This document shows positions 34,668 to 43,439 of a DNA stretch of 64,000 bases, one piece after another. Every line of letters begins with the position of its first letter. Positions within the stretch are counted from its first letter, which is position 1. Where the stretch lies: positions 1,550,001-1,614,000 of the forward strand of contig NZ_CP073577.1 of NCBI RefSeq assembly GCF_018205975.1, given 5' to 3'. The notes beneath the pieces are model-generated. The model worked only from the letters and a program-made list of their open reading frames with translations. It did no database searches and was not told where the DNA came from. This stretch comes from Erythrobacter sp. JK5 (GTDB lineage Bacteria > Pseudomonadota > Alphaproteobacteria > Sphingomonadales > Sphingomonadaceae). The translations under genes were made by a program, and so were the position numbers.

Positions 34668-36092
34668 ATGACAGAGACCGCTGCCGACACCACCCTGATT
34701 TCCTATGCTCCTGCGACCGGCGAAGAGCTGTGGCGCGGGGAGCATGGCGACGTGGGCGAAGCGGTCAGCCGGGCGCGGCGCGCCTGGCCCGAATGGGCCG
34801 CAAGATCGCTGACCAACCGGATCGAACTGGCCCGCCGCTTCGCCAACCAGGTGCGCAAGGCGGCCGATGAACTGGCGGAACTGATCGCCAGGGAAACCGG
34901 CAAGCCGCTGTGGGAAGCGCGGACCGAGGTCGAAGCGGTTGTCAACAAGGTCGAGATTTCGGTCCAGGCCTATGCCGAACGGACCGGCAAGAAGAAACTC
35001 GACAGCGCGCTGCAGGGAACCGCGGCCGTCCGGCACAAGCCGCATGGCGTGATGGCGGTGCTGGGGCCGTACAACTTCCCCGTCCACCTGCCCAACGGCC
35101 ACATCGTCCCGGCGCTGATCGCGGGCAACACGATCCTGTTCAAACCCTCCGAAAAGACTCCAGCGGTCGGAGCGAAGCTGGTCGAATGCTTCCACCGCTG
35201 CGGCATTCCGAAGGACGTGGTCCAGATCGTGATCGGCGGCCCGCAGGAGGGCAAGGACCTGGTCGCACACCCCGGCGTGGACGGCGTGCTGTTCACCGGC
35301 TCGGCACAGGCGGGGATCGCGATCAACCGCAAGCTCGCCGCCAACCCGGGCAAGATCGTCGCGCTCGAGATGGGGGGCAACAACCCGATCGTGGTGATCG
35401 ACACGCCCAAGGTCGAAGACGCGGCGGTGCTGATCGTGCAGAGCGCCTTCACCACCGCGGGCCAGCGCTGCACGGCGGCGCGGCGGCTGATCGTCAAGGA
35501 CAGCATGCACGATGCGCTGCTGGCAGAGCTGATCCCGCTGACCAAGAAATTGCTGGTCGGCGGACCGATGGACGAACCGCCGCCGTTCATGGGCCCGGTG
35601 ATCGACAACGACACCGCCGACAAGCTCGGCGAGAGCTTTCTCGAACTGGTCACCGCAGGCGGCAAGCCGCTGGTGCACATGCGCCGCCCGGACCCGGACA
35701 AGCCGTTTCTGACGCCCGGCATCGTCGACACGACCGATATCGAGGATCGACCCGATATCGAGCTGTTCGGACCGGTGCTGCAGGTGATCCGGGTGCCGGA
35801 TCTGGATGCCGGAATCGCCGAAGCGAACAACACCCGGTTCGGTCTCTCGGCTTCGCTGATCGGCGGGACGCCCGACGATTACGCGCGGTTCTGGGCCAAT
35901 ATCCGCGCCGGGATCATCAACTGGAACCGCCCGACCAACGGGGCCTCTTCGGCCGCGCCATTCGGCGGGATCGGGCTATCGGGCAACCACCGACCGGCCG
36001 CCTACTACGCGGCGGATTACTGCGCCTATCCGGTCGCCAGCACCGAAATGGATCAGCCGCGCGCCAATATCGGCGTCGGGCTGAAGGAATAG
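34668..36092 (+). CDS. astD: Succinylglutamate-semialdehyde dehydrogenase AstD
   Basis: The product has 474 residues. Aldehyde dehydrogenase elements are GPYNFPVHLPNGHIVPALIA, FTGSAQAGIAI (NAD site), the Glu in VALEMGGNNP and the catalytic Cys in TTAGQRCTAARR. The NFPVHLPNGHI motif is typical of AstD. It is the fourth enzyme of the arginine succinyltransferase pathway. astA, astB, astC and astE are not in the window, so it is separated from its pathway partners here. Confidence 0.92.
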   Translation: MTETAADTTLISYAPATGEELWRGEHGDVGEAVSRARRAWPEWAARSLTNRIELARRFANQVRKAADELAELIARETGKPLWEARTEVEAVVNKVEISVQAYAERTGKKKLDSALQGTAAVRHKPHGVMAVLGPYNFPVHLPNGHIVPALIAGNTILFKPSEKTPAVGAKLVECFHRCGIPKDVVQIVIGGPQEGKDLVAHPGVDGVLFTGSAQAGIAINRKLAANPGKIVALEMGGNNPIVVIDTPKVEDAAVLIVQSAFTTAGQRCTAARRLIVKDSMHDALLAELIPLTKKLLVGGPMDEPPPFMGPVIDNDTADKLGESFLELVTAGGKPLVHMRRPDPDKPFLTPGIVDTTDIEDRPDIELFGPVLQVIRVPDLDAGIAEANNTRFGLSASLIGGTPDDYARFWANIRAGIINWNRPTNGASSAAPFGGIGLSGNHRPAAYYAADYCAYPVASTEMDQPRANIGVGLKE

Positions 36093-36093
36093 T

Positions 36094-36816
36094 TCACCGC
36101 TTCCAGTACACCAGATCGACCGCGTTCAGCCCGTTCGGACCGGGGCGCGCGTGGACGAAGAACTGTTCATCGCCGCGCGAGCCGCGCAGGCTCGGTCCGG
36201 GCTGCGCATAACGCACCGTGCGCAACTGCGCGCGTGCGGCGCGGTTGAAATGGTATTCGAGCGCGTCCTCGATGGTTGCCGCAGTGAGATAGCGCACCAC
36301 CCTGACGCTGCACCCGCCGGTATCGCTCCCGGCAGCCTGCTGCACCATACCGTGCGGCATGATCTGCGCGGCAGCCGGCATGCGCGCAGTCCAGGAAAAA
36401 CCCTGTTCCAGCCGCGCAGCACATTCGCGCGGTCCGCCAAGCGTCCGGATCATCGCCTCGGCCGATCGTGCCGTGGCCAGCGCCGCGCTGCCGTCTCCGT
36501 TCGGCGCATCGGGCAGCGGCAGGATTTCGCCCCCGTCGAGCAGTTCCAGCCGGGCCTCTTCGCGAGCCCGCTGGTCGGCGCCATCGCCTGCGACAAGCGG
36601 GGGCAGCGCGTGGTCGTGCCGGATGGTGATCGCCGCATTCGCCTCGTTGCGATAGGCCAGATCGGGATCGACCATCAGCGGATCGTAAAGCGCCCGTGCG
36701 AGCACCGGATCGGCGCTGAGTTCCGCATCGCTTGCGGGCGATGCGCGGTCTTCGCCGCACGCGGCAAGCGCGAGCAGCGACAGTGGCAGCAGGCTACGAA
36801 ACGGACGGGACGCCAT
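36094..36816 (-). CDS. Hypothetical lipoprotein
   Basis: The product has 240 residues with a lipoprotein signal (RSLLPLSLLALAACGED; lipobox LAAC). The mature part contains four Cys residues near CAARLEQG and GGCSVRVVRY regions and ends VDLVYWKR, a sequence type found only in hypothetical proteins I know from sphingomonads. It is convergent with astD, one base after its stop. Role unknown. Confidence 0.75.
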   Translation of the reverse strand: MASRPFRSLLPLSLLALAACGEDRASPASDAELSADPVLARALYDPLMVDPDLAYRNEANAAITIRHDHALPPLVAGDGADQRAREEARLELLDGGEILPLPDAPNGDGSAALATARSAEAMIRTLGGPRECAARLEQGFSWTARMPAAAQIMPHGMVQQAAGSDTGGCSVRVVRYLTAATIEDALEYHFNRAARAQLRTVRYAQPGPSLRGSRGDEQFFVHARPGPNGLNAVDLVYWKR

Positions 36817-36863
36817 GCCAGCGTCTATGCGGGCGGTTTGGTTAATTTTCCCCGAGCGGAGGC

Positions 36864-36898
36864 AAAAACGCTCCCGTGTCACGTTGGACACAGGAGCG
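36864..36898 (-). terminator. Strong rho-independent terminator on the minus strand
   Basis: Read on the minus strand, CGCTCCTGTGTC pairs with GACACGGGAGCG (12 bp, one mismatch) around a 6-base loop, followed by five T. It ends 48 bp before the start of the lipoprotein gene on the same strand, so it must stop a transcript that begins to its right. Confidence 0.75.
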
Positions 36899-37010
36899 CT
36901 TTCCGCGACTGGTGGCAGCCGCGCCCGGGTCATTGGTGGGAATGACCCAAGCCGTGGGGATCGGGCCGCGCAGGGGAGAAGGACGCGACCCTTTCGATTC
37001 GGTCATTCAT
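36864..37010 (-). ncRNA. Candidate small RNA in a 327-bp gap
   Basis: The gap 36817-37143 has no gene. On the minus strand it holds a perfect GGGTCATT/AATGACCC hairpin (36948-36927) and then a terminator (36898-36864). No gene lies upstream on that strand to need this terminator. The 5' end near 37010 is a guess; possible promoter sequences (TTGCAG, CTAAAG) are weak. C-rich unpaired stretches (CTTCTCCCC, GATCCCC) could pair with ribosome binding sites. Confidence 0.35.
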
Positions 37011-37143
37011 CTTTAGGGGTCTTTAGCTGAACGCCCTGCAATCGGAGGCGAAAGGAACCGTTAAGCAAAACCGGCATCGTAGGCTGATCGAGACGCGATG
37101 CAGGCTTGCCCACGGTGCTCGCCGGCCCTAGTGCGCTGACCCG

Positions 37144-38070
37144 ATGGCACGCTCCGCCGCTCCTTCGCCCGCGGCAGCGGACGCCCGGCCTTCGGGCCTT
37201 CCCGCTGCGCTGGGCGCGTACATCATCTGGGGTTTCCTGCCGCTCTACCTGTTGCTGGTCACGAGCGTGCCGCCGATCGAATTCGTCGGCTGGCGGATCA
37301 TCTGGACCTTGCCGTTCTGCCTCGTGATCGTGGCGCTGCGCCGCCAGTTCCCTGCGCTGCGGGAAGCCTTGTCGAACCGGCGGACGATGCTGATGCTGCT
37401 GGCGAGCGCGATCCTCATCGCGATCAACTGGTTCGTCTATATCTGGGCGATCATGCAGCAGCAGGTCTACGCCGCCAGCCTGGGATACTATCTCAATCCG
37501 TTGCTCAACGTGCTGCTGGGCACGCTGCTGCTGGGCGAAAAGCTGTCGAAATGGCAATGGCTGGCGGTCGCGATTGCGGGTCTGGCGGTGGCACTGCTTG
37601 CGGCCGAAGCGGTAACGACACTGTGGATCAGCCTCACGCTGGCTTTCAGCTTCGCGCTCTATGGCATTGTTCGCAAACAGGTTGCGGTGGGATCACTCCC
37701 GGGATTGACGATCGAGAGCACGATCCTGCTGCTGCCCGCGATCGGCATCGTCGCGTGGTATGCGCAAACCCCGGCGGGGCCGGCATTCGGCGCGGACTGG
37801 TTCCTGAGCGCCGCGATCGCATTCTCCGGCGTGGTCACCGCCGTCCCGCTGCTGCTGTTTGCGATTGCCGCGCGGAGGATGGATTATTCGACGCTCGGCT
37901 TCATCCAGTATCTCGCGCCGACGATCGTATTCCTGCTTGGGCTGACGGTGTTCGAACAGGAGCTGAAAGCGGCACAGCTCGGCAGTTTCGTGCTGATCTG
38001 GATCGCGGTGGGAGTGTTCGTCGCCGACCTGTGGTCGCGAACCCGGCGCGCGAAGATCGCCGCGGCCTAG
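37144..38070 (+). CDS. rarD: EamA-family transporter RarD
   Basis: The product has 308 residues with ten hydrophobic segments in two EamA halves. ALGAYIIWGFLPLYLLL, RIIWTLPFC, NWFVYIWAIMQQQVYAASLG and YYLNPLLNVLLG are characteristic of the RarD branch. RarD is a drug/metabolite-type permease of poorly defined substrate. Its stop shares CTAG with the convergent pyrC stop. Confidence 0.93.
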   Translation: MARSAAPSPAAADARPSGLPAALGAYIIWGFLPLYLLLVTSVPPIEFVGWRIIWTLPFCLVIVALRRQFPALREALSNRRTMLMLLASAILIAINWFVYIWAIMQQQVYAASLGYYLNPLLNVLLGTLLLGEKLSKWQWLAVAIAGLAVALLAAEAVTTLWISLTLAFSFALYGIVRKQVAVGSLPGLTIESTILLLPAIGIVAWYAQTPAGPAFGADWFLSAAIAFSGVVTAVPLLLFAIAARRMDYSTLGFIQYLAPTIVFLLGLTVFEQELKAAQLGSFVLIWIAVGVFVADLWSRTRRAKIAAA

Positions 38071-39104
38071 CCCGCCATCCGCCAGCCGAGCGTCTGCCCG
38101 GCATGGAACGGCACGATCTCCTCGCCAACCAGCTCGAGCGACTCCGGCACGATCACGCTGCCGCGCTCGAGCGTGATCGCATCCTCGTTGACGGGGAGAC
38201 CGTAGAAAGCCGGCCCGTGGATCGAGGCGAAGCCTTCGAATGCGTCGAGCGCTTCTTCCTGATCGAACACGGTCAGGTAACTCTCCAGCGCGAAGGGCGC
38301 GTTGAAGATCCCGGCACATCCGCACGCGTTTTCCTTGGCGGAGCGCAGGTGCGGCGCCGAATCGGTGCCGAGGAAGAATTTCGCTGATCCCGAGGTCGCC
38401 GCGTTGCGCAGCGCCAGCCGGTGCGTCTCGCGCTTGGCGACCGGCAGGCAATAATTGTGCGGCTGGATGCCGCCGACCAGCATCGCATTGCGATTGATGT
38501 GGAGATGCTGGGGCGTGATCGTCGCGGCGACGTTCTCCGATGCGCTTTCGACGAAGGCGACCGCATCAGCGGTGGTGATGTGCTCGAACACGACCTTGAG
38601 CGCCGGAAACGCGTTCACGATTGCGCGCAGGTGCCGCTCGATAAACTCCGCCTCGCGGTCGAACACGTCGATATCGTGATCGGTCACCTCGCCGTGCACG
38701 CACAGCACGATCCCCTCGGCCTCCATCCTCGCCAGCACCGGGTAGATGCGCTCGACATCGCTCACCCCGGCTGCGGAGTTGGTGGTGGCGTTGGCGGGGT
38801 AGAGCTTGGCTGCGGTGAATACGCCCGTGGCCGCGCCGCGCACGAGATCGTCCGCATCGGTCGTGTCGGTGAGGTAGCAGGTCATCAGCGGCGTGAAGGA
38901 CACTCCCTCGGGCACGGCGGCGAGTATGCGCTCGCGATACGCGGCCGCCAGCGCGGACGTGGTAACCGGCGGAGTGAGGTTGGGCATCACGATCGCGCGT
39001 CCGAATTGCCGCGCGGTGTAGGGCACCACGCCGCGCATGATATCTCCGTCGCGGAAATGCAGGTGCCAGTCGTCGGGGCGGCGGATCGTGAGAGTGTCGG
39101 TCAT
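38067..39104 (-). CDS. pyrC: Dihydroorotase (type II)
   Basis: The product has 345 residues, the length of the type II enzyme of E. coli. Zinc ligands are in DDWHLHFRDG, the carboxylated Lys in FTAAKLYPANATTNS, His in LCVHGEV and VFEHITT, and the catalytic Asp in FLGTDSAPH. It closes carbamoyl aspartate to dihydroorotate in pyrimidine synthesis. pyrE is 19 kb away on the other strand. Confidence 0.96.
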   Translation of the reverse strand: MTDTLTIRRPDDWHLHFRDGDIMRGVVPYTARQFGRAIVMPNLTPPVTTSALAAAYRERILAAVPEGVSFTPLMTCYLTDTTDADDLVRGAATGVFTAAKLYPANATTNSAAGVSDVERIYPVLARMEAEGIVLCVHGEVTDHDIDVFDREAEFIERHLRAIVNAFPALKVVFEHITTADAVAFVESASENVAATITPQHLHINRNAMLVGGIQPHNYCLPVAKRETHRLALRNAATSGSAKFFLGTDSAPHLRSAKENACGCAGIFNAPFALESYLTVFDQEEALDAFEGFASIHGPAFYGLPVNEDAITLERGSVIVPESLELVGEEIVPFHAGQTLGWRMAG

Positions 39105-39169
39105 GCGCGCTCCCTAGTCGGCAACGATAAGGCTTTCCAGCCCTGCCACGGCCTCATAAGGCACTGTCC

Positions 39170-40063
39170 ATGACGACGATCGGATTCCTGGCCTGCGAGA
39201 CCACCCTTCCCGGCGCGGGCCAGAGACGCGGAGACGCGTTCGAACACGATCTGATGATCGCCGCGCTCGAGCCCGCGTTCGCGGCGCGGGACATGATCCT
39301 GACAGTGGTGGACTGGGAAGCGCCGCTCGCAAGCTTCGACGGGATCGAGCTGGTGATGCTGGGCACCGCCTGGAACTATCAGGACAAGGCCCCGCAGTTC
39401 CTCGACAAGCTCGAAGCGCTGGCAGCAGCCGGCGTTTCGGTCTGCAACGCGCCCGATCTGGTGCGCTGGAACGCGAAGAAGACCTATCTGCGCGAGCTTG
39501 CCGAGGCTGGCGCGCGGACCATCCCCACACTGTGGCGCGAGGTGGTGACGCCCAGGGGCGCACTCGAGGCGATGGAGACGTTCGATACCGATCGCATCGT
39601 GGTCAAGCGGCAAGTCGGTGCGGGTGCCGAGGGGCAGGAGCTCATCCGGCGCGGCTCGCTGCCCGATCGCGACTGGACGTTCGGTTATCCGGCGATGCTC
39701 CAGCCCTATCTTCCGGCGATCGCCAGCGATGGCGAGCTGAGTTTCGTGTTCATCGATGGCGAGCTGAGTCACGCCTTGCGCAAGCTGCCCGCCGATGGCG
39801 ATTATCGCATCCAGTCGCTGTATGGCGGGGTCGAAAACGTGCACGAGCCCTCGCCCGAGGAAGCGCAGGCCGCCAGCACGATCCTCGCCGCGCTGCCCGA
39901 CCCCGCCCCGCTCTATGCCCGGATCGACATGCTGCGCGATGACGACGGCTCGCCGCTGCTGATGGAAGCCGAGCTGATCGAACCCTATCTCTACCCCGAA
40001 CAGGGCCCGCAGCTGGGCCCGCGCCTCGCCGAGGCGGTTGCCAAGCGGGTAGAAAGCCAATGA
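39170..40063 (+). CDS. ATP-grasp domain protein
   Basis: The product has 297 residues. WNAKKTYLRELAEAGARTIP, IVVKRQVGAGAEGQELIRRG and the acidic metal site RIDMLRDDDGSPLLMEAELI are the order of parts seen in ATP-grasp ligases related to glutathione synthetase and RimK-type enzymes. Some relatives act in antibiotic or peptide modification, but no substrate can be read here. It overlaps ygfZ by 4 bp (ATGA), so the two are co-translated. Confidence 0.82.
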   Translation: MTTIGFLACETTLPGAGQRRGDAFEHDLMIAALEPAFAARDMILTVVDWEAPLASFDGIELVMLGTAWNYQDKAPQFLDKLEALAAAGVSVCNAPDLVRWNAKKTYLRELAEAGARTIPTLWREVVTPRGALEAMETFDTDRIVVKRQVGAGAEGQELIRRGSLPDRDWTFGYPAMLQPYLPAIASDGELSFVFIDGELSHALRKLPADGDYRIQSLYGGVENVHEPSPEEAQAASTILAALPDPAPLYARIDMLRDDDGSPLLMEAELIEPYLYPEQGPQLGPRLAEAVAKRVESQ

Positions 40064-40788
40064 GCACCACGCTGCTGACCGACAGAGCGATCCTTCGTCT
40101 CGCGCCGATGGAGCCGGGCGAGGACGTGCGCGGGTTCCTGCAGGGGCTGGTGACCAACGATGTTGCAGGCGATCTGCCGATCTACGCCGCGCTGCTTACG
40201 GCGCAGGGCAAGGCGATGTTCGATTTCTTCGTGTGGGCCGATGGCGACGACCTGTTGCTCGATTGCGAAGCCGACGCCGCCGACGACCTGGCGAAGCGGC
40301 TTTCGCTCTATCGCCTGCGTCGCAAGATCGCGATCGCGCGCGACGCAACCGTCGGGGTGCACTGGGGCCGCGACCCGGTCGATACCGGTGCGCCCGACCC
40401 ACGCCTGCCCGATCTCGGCTACCGCTGGCTGGGTCCGATGGAGGGCGAAGCGGCGGACGCTGCCTATCTCGCCCACCGCCTGTCGCTCGGCGTGCCCGAA
40501 ACCCGCGCGGAACTCGCCGATATCCTGTGGCTCGAAACCAACGCGGTCGAATTGAACGGCGTGAGCTTCGGCAAGGGCTGCTATATCGGGCAGGAGAATA
40601 CCGCGCGGATGAACTGGCGGCAGAAGGTCAACCGGCGGCTGGTGGTGGTGCCGCTCGATCACTCCGATGAAACCCGTCGCAAGGCGGCCTACCCCGAGCT
40701 TGGACTGGCGATCGATCACCTGCGAGTGGCGGATCTCGATCCCGCAACGCTCCCGGACTGGCAACGCGACGGCGTGACCCCGGAATAG
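40060..40788 (+). CDS. ygfZ: Folate-binding iron-sulfur cluster protein YgfZ
   Basis: The product has 242 residues. The diagnostic motif with the conserved Cys is GVSFGKGCYIGQENTARM, and the N-terminal region (LRLAPMEPGEDVRGFLQGLV, TNDV) resembles the folate-binding part of GcvT. YgfZ helps maintain certain Fe-S enzymes, with tetrahydrofolate needed. It is coupled to the ATP-grasp gene in front of it. Confidence 0.92.
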   Translation: MSTTLLTDRAILRLAPMEPGEDVRGFLQGLVTNDVAGDLPIYAALLTAQGKAMFDFFVWADGDDLLLDCEADAADDLAKRLSLYRLRRKIAIARDATVGVHWGRDPVDTGAPDPRLPDLGYRWLGPMEGEAADAAYLAHRLSLGVPETRAELADILWLETNAVELNGVSFGKGCYIGQENTARMNWRQKVNRRLVVVPLDHSDETRRKAAYPELGLAIDHLRVADLDPATLPDWQRDGVTPE

Positions 40789-40789
40789 G

Positions 40790-41386
40790 TTAGCGCTGCT
40801 GGTACTCCGCCAGCGAGGCTTCGAGCATCTGTTCCGCCCTGGCTCGCGCCGCATCGCGCGGCAGCCCGAGCGAATTCGCCAGCGCTGCTCCGATCAGTGC
40901 ATCCCCCAACGCCATCAGCACGAGATTGAGCGTATCGCGATGGACGCGCATGTCCTCGGCGCAGTGATCGGCTTCTTCGGGGGCGATCTTGTCCACCAGT
41001 TCGTGGATGGTGGCGATTATCGGATCGAGCGCGTCCTCGTTGCCGGTCAGCAGCATCCAGCTGGTCAGCGCCCCGGCGCCTTCGCGATCGAAGGCGTCGA
41101 AAGCCAGATCCACCACTTCGCGCGGCGAACCGAGGCCCGCGCGGCTCGCATGCACCGCCTCGATGATGGTTTCCGAAACGGTCCTCGCAAGATGCTCCGC
41201 GAGCGCTTTCTGCAGCCCCGATGCCGATCCAAAGTGGTGAAGCAGGTTGGCATGGGTGCGGCCGATGCGCGAGGCGACGGCTTTCAGCGTGACCGATTGC
41301 GGGCCGGTTTCGATCAGCAGCGCCCGCGCCGCTTCGAGCGCGGCCAGGCGCGACTCCTCCGGGGTTAACCTTTTGCGATCCTTCAT
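40790..41386 (-). CDS. TetR/AcrR family regulator
   Basis: The product has 198 residues. The HTH is in SVTLKAVASRIGRTHANLLH, and the C-terminal ligand domain has no distinguishing motif. It is divergent from the metal-dependent hydrolase gene with only 31 bp between starts, so it probably represses that gene and itself. I could not find a clear inverted repeat in the gap. Confidence 0.88.
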   Translation of the reverse strand: MKDRKRLTPEESRLAALEAARALLIETGPQSVTLKAVASRIGRTHANLLHHFGSASGLQKALAEHLARTVSETIIEAVHASRAGLGSPREVVDLAFDAFDREGAGALTSWMLLTGNEDALDPIIATIHELVDKIAPEEADHCAEDMRVHRDTLNLVLMALGDALIGAALANSLGLPRDAARARAEQMLEASLAEYQQR

Positions 41387-41417
41387 TGTTTATAGACCTT
41401 TATTGGAACTCGAAGCG

Positions 41418-42389
41418 ATGAACAAGTTAACCTCTCTCGATTGGAACAGCGCCGTCGAATTCGACGGATCGTCGCTGGATTGCGATCCCTTCGCCAGCCA
41501 GGTGTTGGTTCGCGCGGCATCCGCGCCCGACGGACATTCGCTGACCATACGCGACGAGCGGTTCGATCGCGAAGCGATTGTTCCCCGCCACTGGCATTCG
41601 GACGATCCGGTCGCAACCGCGTGGTTCAATTCGCTCTCCGCCAGCCTGCCGCGCGGGGAGGCCTATTTCGTTGCGACCCTGCGCGAATTCCGCGCGGCGG
41701 TGCCCGGCAGTCTCGCCCGCGAGATCAAGGCGTTCTGCACGCAGGAGGTCAATCACACCCGCGAACATCTGGCGTTCAACCGGCTGGTCGAAGATCACGG
41801 CTACAACGTCGTCTCGATCGACAAGGGCATTCAGGAAATGCTGTCGCTGGCCGATGGACGGTCGCGCGAGTTCCACCTGGCGGTCACGCTCGCGCTCGAA
41901 CATTTCGCGGCGGTCATCGGGCGCCACCTGCTGTCCGATCCGCGTTACCTCGACGGGGCCGATCCGGTCGCGGCGGAGCTGTGGCGCTGGCACGCCACCG
42001 AGGAAATCGAACACAAGGGCATATCGTACGACGTCTGGCTGCACGCGACGCGCGACTGGAACAGGGCGCGGCGATTCGCGATCAGGACGCTGGTCGCGCT
42101 GCTGATTACCCGCAAGTATTTCCGCAACCGCGTCCGCGATGCGCTGGGCCTGATGGAGCAGGACGGCATTCCCCGCTGGAAAGGCCGGTTCAGGCTCGCC
42201 TGGTACCTGTGGGGCAGGCCCGGAATGATGCGACGGATGGCGCGCGAATGGGCCGCGATCCTGAAGCCTGGGTTCCATCCCTGGCATCACGACGACCGCG
42301 ACCTGATCCGCAAATGGGAAAGCCCCTATGCCGATGCGGTGATGCCCGACGGGGAGCCGATCGAGCAGCGCCCGGCAAAGGCCGCCTGA
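41418..42389 (+). CDS. Metal-dependent hydrolase (PF10118-type)
   Basis: The product has 323 residues from the ATG at 41418. The family's His/Glu pattern is present in CTQEVNHTREHLAFNRLV, VTLALEHFAAVIGRHLL and RWHATEEIEHKGISYDVWLH, consistent with a di-metal four-helix active site. The family is annotated as metal-dependent hydrolase from structure prediction; the reaction is not known. A divergent TetR regulator lies next to it. Confidence 0.88.
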   Translation: MNKLTSLDWNSAVEFDGSSLDCDPFASQVLVRAASAPDGHSLTIRDERFDREAIVPRHWHSDDPVATAWFNSLSASLPRGEAYFVATLREFRAAVPGSLAREIKAFCTQEVNHTREHLAFNRLVEDHGYNVVSIDKGIQEMLSLADGRSREFHLAVTLALEHFAAVIGRHLLSDPRYLDGADPVAAELWRWHATEEIEHKGISYDVWLHATRDWNRARRFAIRTLVALLITRKYFRNRVRDALGLMEQDGIPRWKGRFRLAWYLWGRPGMMRRMAREWAAILKPGFHPWHHDDRDLIRKWESPYADAVMPDGEPIEQRPAKAA

Positions 42390-42408
42390 CGCCCGGCAAT
42401 CCGATGCG

Positions 42409-42951
42409 TCAGGCCGCGCGCTTCTGCCACACCGCGTCGCCCTCCAACTCTATCGTGTATTCGGCGGTCTTCGCCGTTCCCCCGCGACCGCAACTGTGCC
42501 GCTCGACGATCCGTCCGGTCGGCTCGAAACCGAGCTTTCGCAGCACCCTGCCCGAGGCGGGATTGTCGAGGAAGTGCGAGGCCACGACCTTGCGATGACC
42601 GAGCGTCGCCGCGATGTCGAGCACGGCGCGGCCTGCCTCGGTCGCGAAGCCCTGCCCCCAATACGGGCGCGCGATCCAGTAACCCATCTCGATCGCGTCG
42701 GGGTGTTCGTCGATCAGATCGAGCCCGATGCAACCCACCACGACAGCATCGCTGGCGCGGGTGACGAGGAAGCGCGGCTGGTGCGGATCGATCGCCCGCG
42801 CAGCGAATTCGCGGGCGTGCGATTCGTCATAGGGCCACGGGGCGCGGGCGAGATTGCGGACCACGCCCTGATCGGCAATGCCGCCGAATATCGCCTGCCA
42901 GTCCTCGGGCCAGATCGGCCGTAACAGCAATCTTTCGCTGCGATGGAACAC
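42409..42951 (-). CDS. GNAT family N-acetyltransferase (RimJ/RimL-like)
   Basis: From the GTG at 42951, preceded by GAGGAGAG, the product has 180 residues. SERLLLRPIWPEDWQAIF begins the typical acceptor region, MGYWIARPYWGQGFATEAGR is the acetyl-CoA-binding motif A, and FLDNPASGRVLRKLGFEPTG is the C-terminal motif B. It likely acetylates a protein N-terminus or small amine. Upstream sequence in frame is non-coding in look. Confidence 0.9.
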   Translation of the reverse strand: MFHRSERLLLRPIWPEDWQAIFGGIADQGVVRNLARAPWPYDESHAREFAARAIDPHQPRFLVTRASDAVVVGCIGLDLIDEHPDAIEMGYWIARPYWGQGFATEAGRAVLDIAATLGHRKVVASHFLDNPASGRVLRKLGFEPTGRIVERHSCGRGGTAKTAEYTIELEGDAVWQKRAA

Positions 42952-43063
42952 GTGTCTCTCCTCTCGACATTCGAGATCGCCCCACGTCGCCCCGCTAGGG
43001 GCAATGCGTGACAAATGCGTTGCGGCGAACCGGAATTCGCCAGTCTGTGAGGGAGAAACGACA

Positions 43064-43094
43064 AGAGGGAGTGGGTCGGCCCCATCTCCCTCTT
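43064..43094 (-). terminator. Terminator of the rplU-rpmA operon
   Basis: AAGAGGGAG and TGGG pair with CCCA and CTCCCTCTT to form a long hairpin located 64 bp beyond the rpmA stop in the direction of transcription. The remaining part of the gap (42952-43157) shows nothing else. Confidence 0.65.
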
Positions 43095-43157
43095 TGGTTG
43101 CCGGCTGAACCCGGCTGGGACCGTCCCGGTGGACGATCCTCTTAACGAACCGTCCGG

Positions 43158-43427
43158 TTATTCGGCTGCTTGCGCAATCATGTCTACCGACACGTATTTG
43201 CGGCCGAGCTTGCCCTTGTGGAATCGCACCACGCCTTCGGCGAGCGCGAACAGGGTGTGATCCTTGCCCATGCCGACATTGGTGCCCGGATAGAACTTGG
43301 TGCCGCGCTGGCGCACGATGATGTTGCCGCCGATCACATCCTGACCGCCGAACTTCTTCACACCAAGGCGACGGCCGGCTGAGTCGCGACCGTTGCGGGA
43401 TGAACCGCCTGCTTTCTTATGTGCCAT
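43158..43427 (-). CDS. rpmA: 50S ribosomal protein L27
   Basis: The product has 89 residues with [34 protein letters not shown] and the usual AHKKAGG N-terminus, whose first residues reach the peptidyl transferase centre. It follows rplU by 12 bp, the standard bacterial order. Confidence 0.98.
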   Translation of the reverse strand: MAHKKAGGSSRNGRDSAGRRLGVKKFGGQDVIGGNIIVRQRGTKFYPGTNVGMGKDHTLFALAEGVVRFHKGKLGRKYVSVDMIAQAAE

Positions 43428-43439
43428 CGTTCGTGATCC

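Noticed and set aside
36864..37010. Calling the gap RNA 6S RNA
   Set aside because: The length would fit, but the long closing stem with a central bubble was not evident, so only a generic candidate is reported.
41387..41417. TetR operator in the 31-bp divergent gap
   Set aside because: The sequence is AT-rich and promoter-like but no convincing inverted repeat could be aligned.
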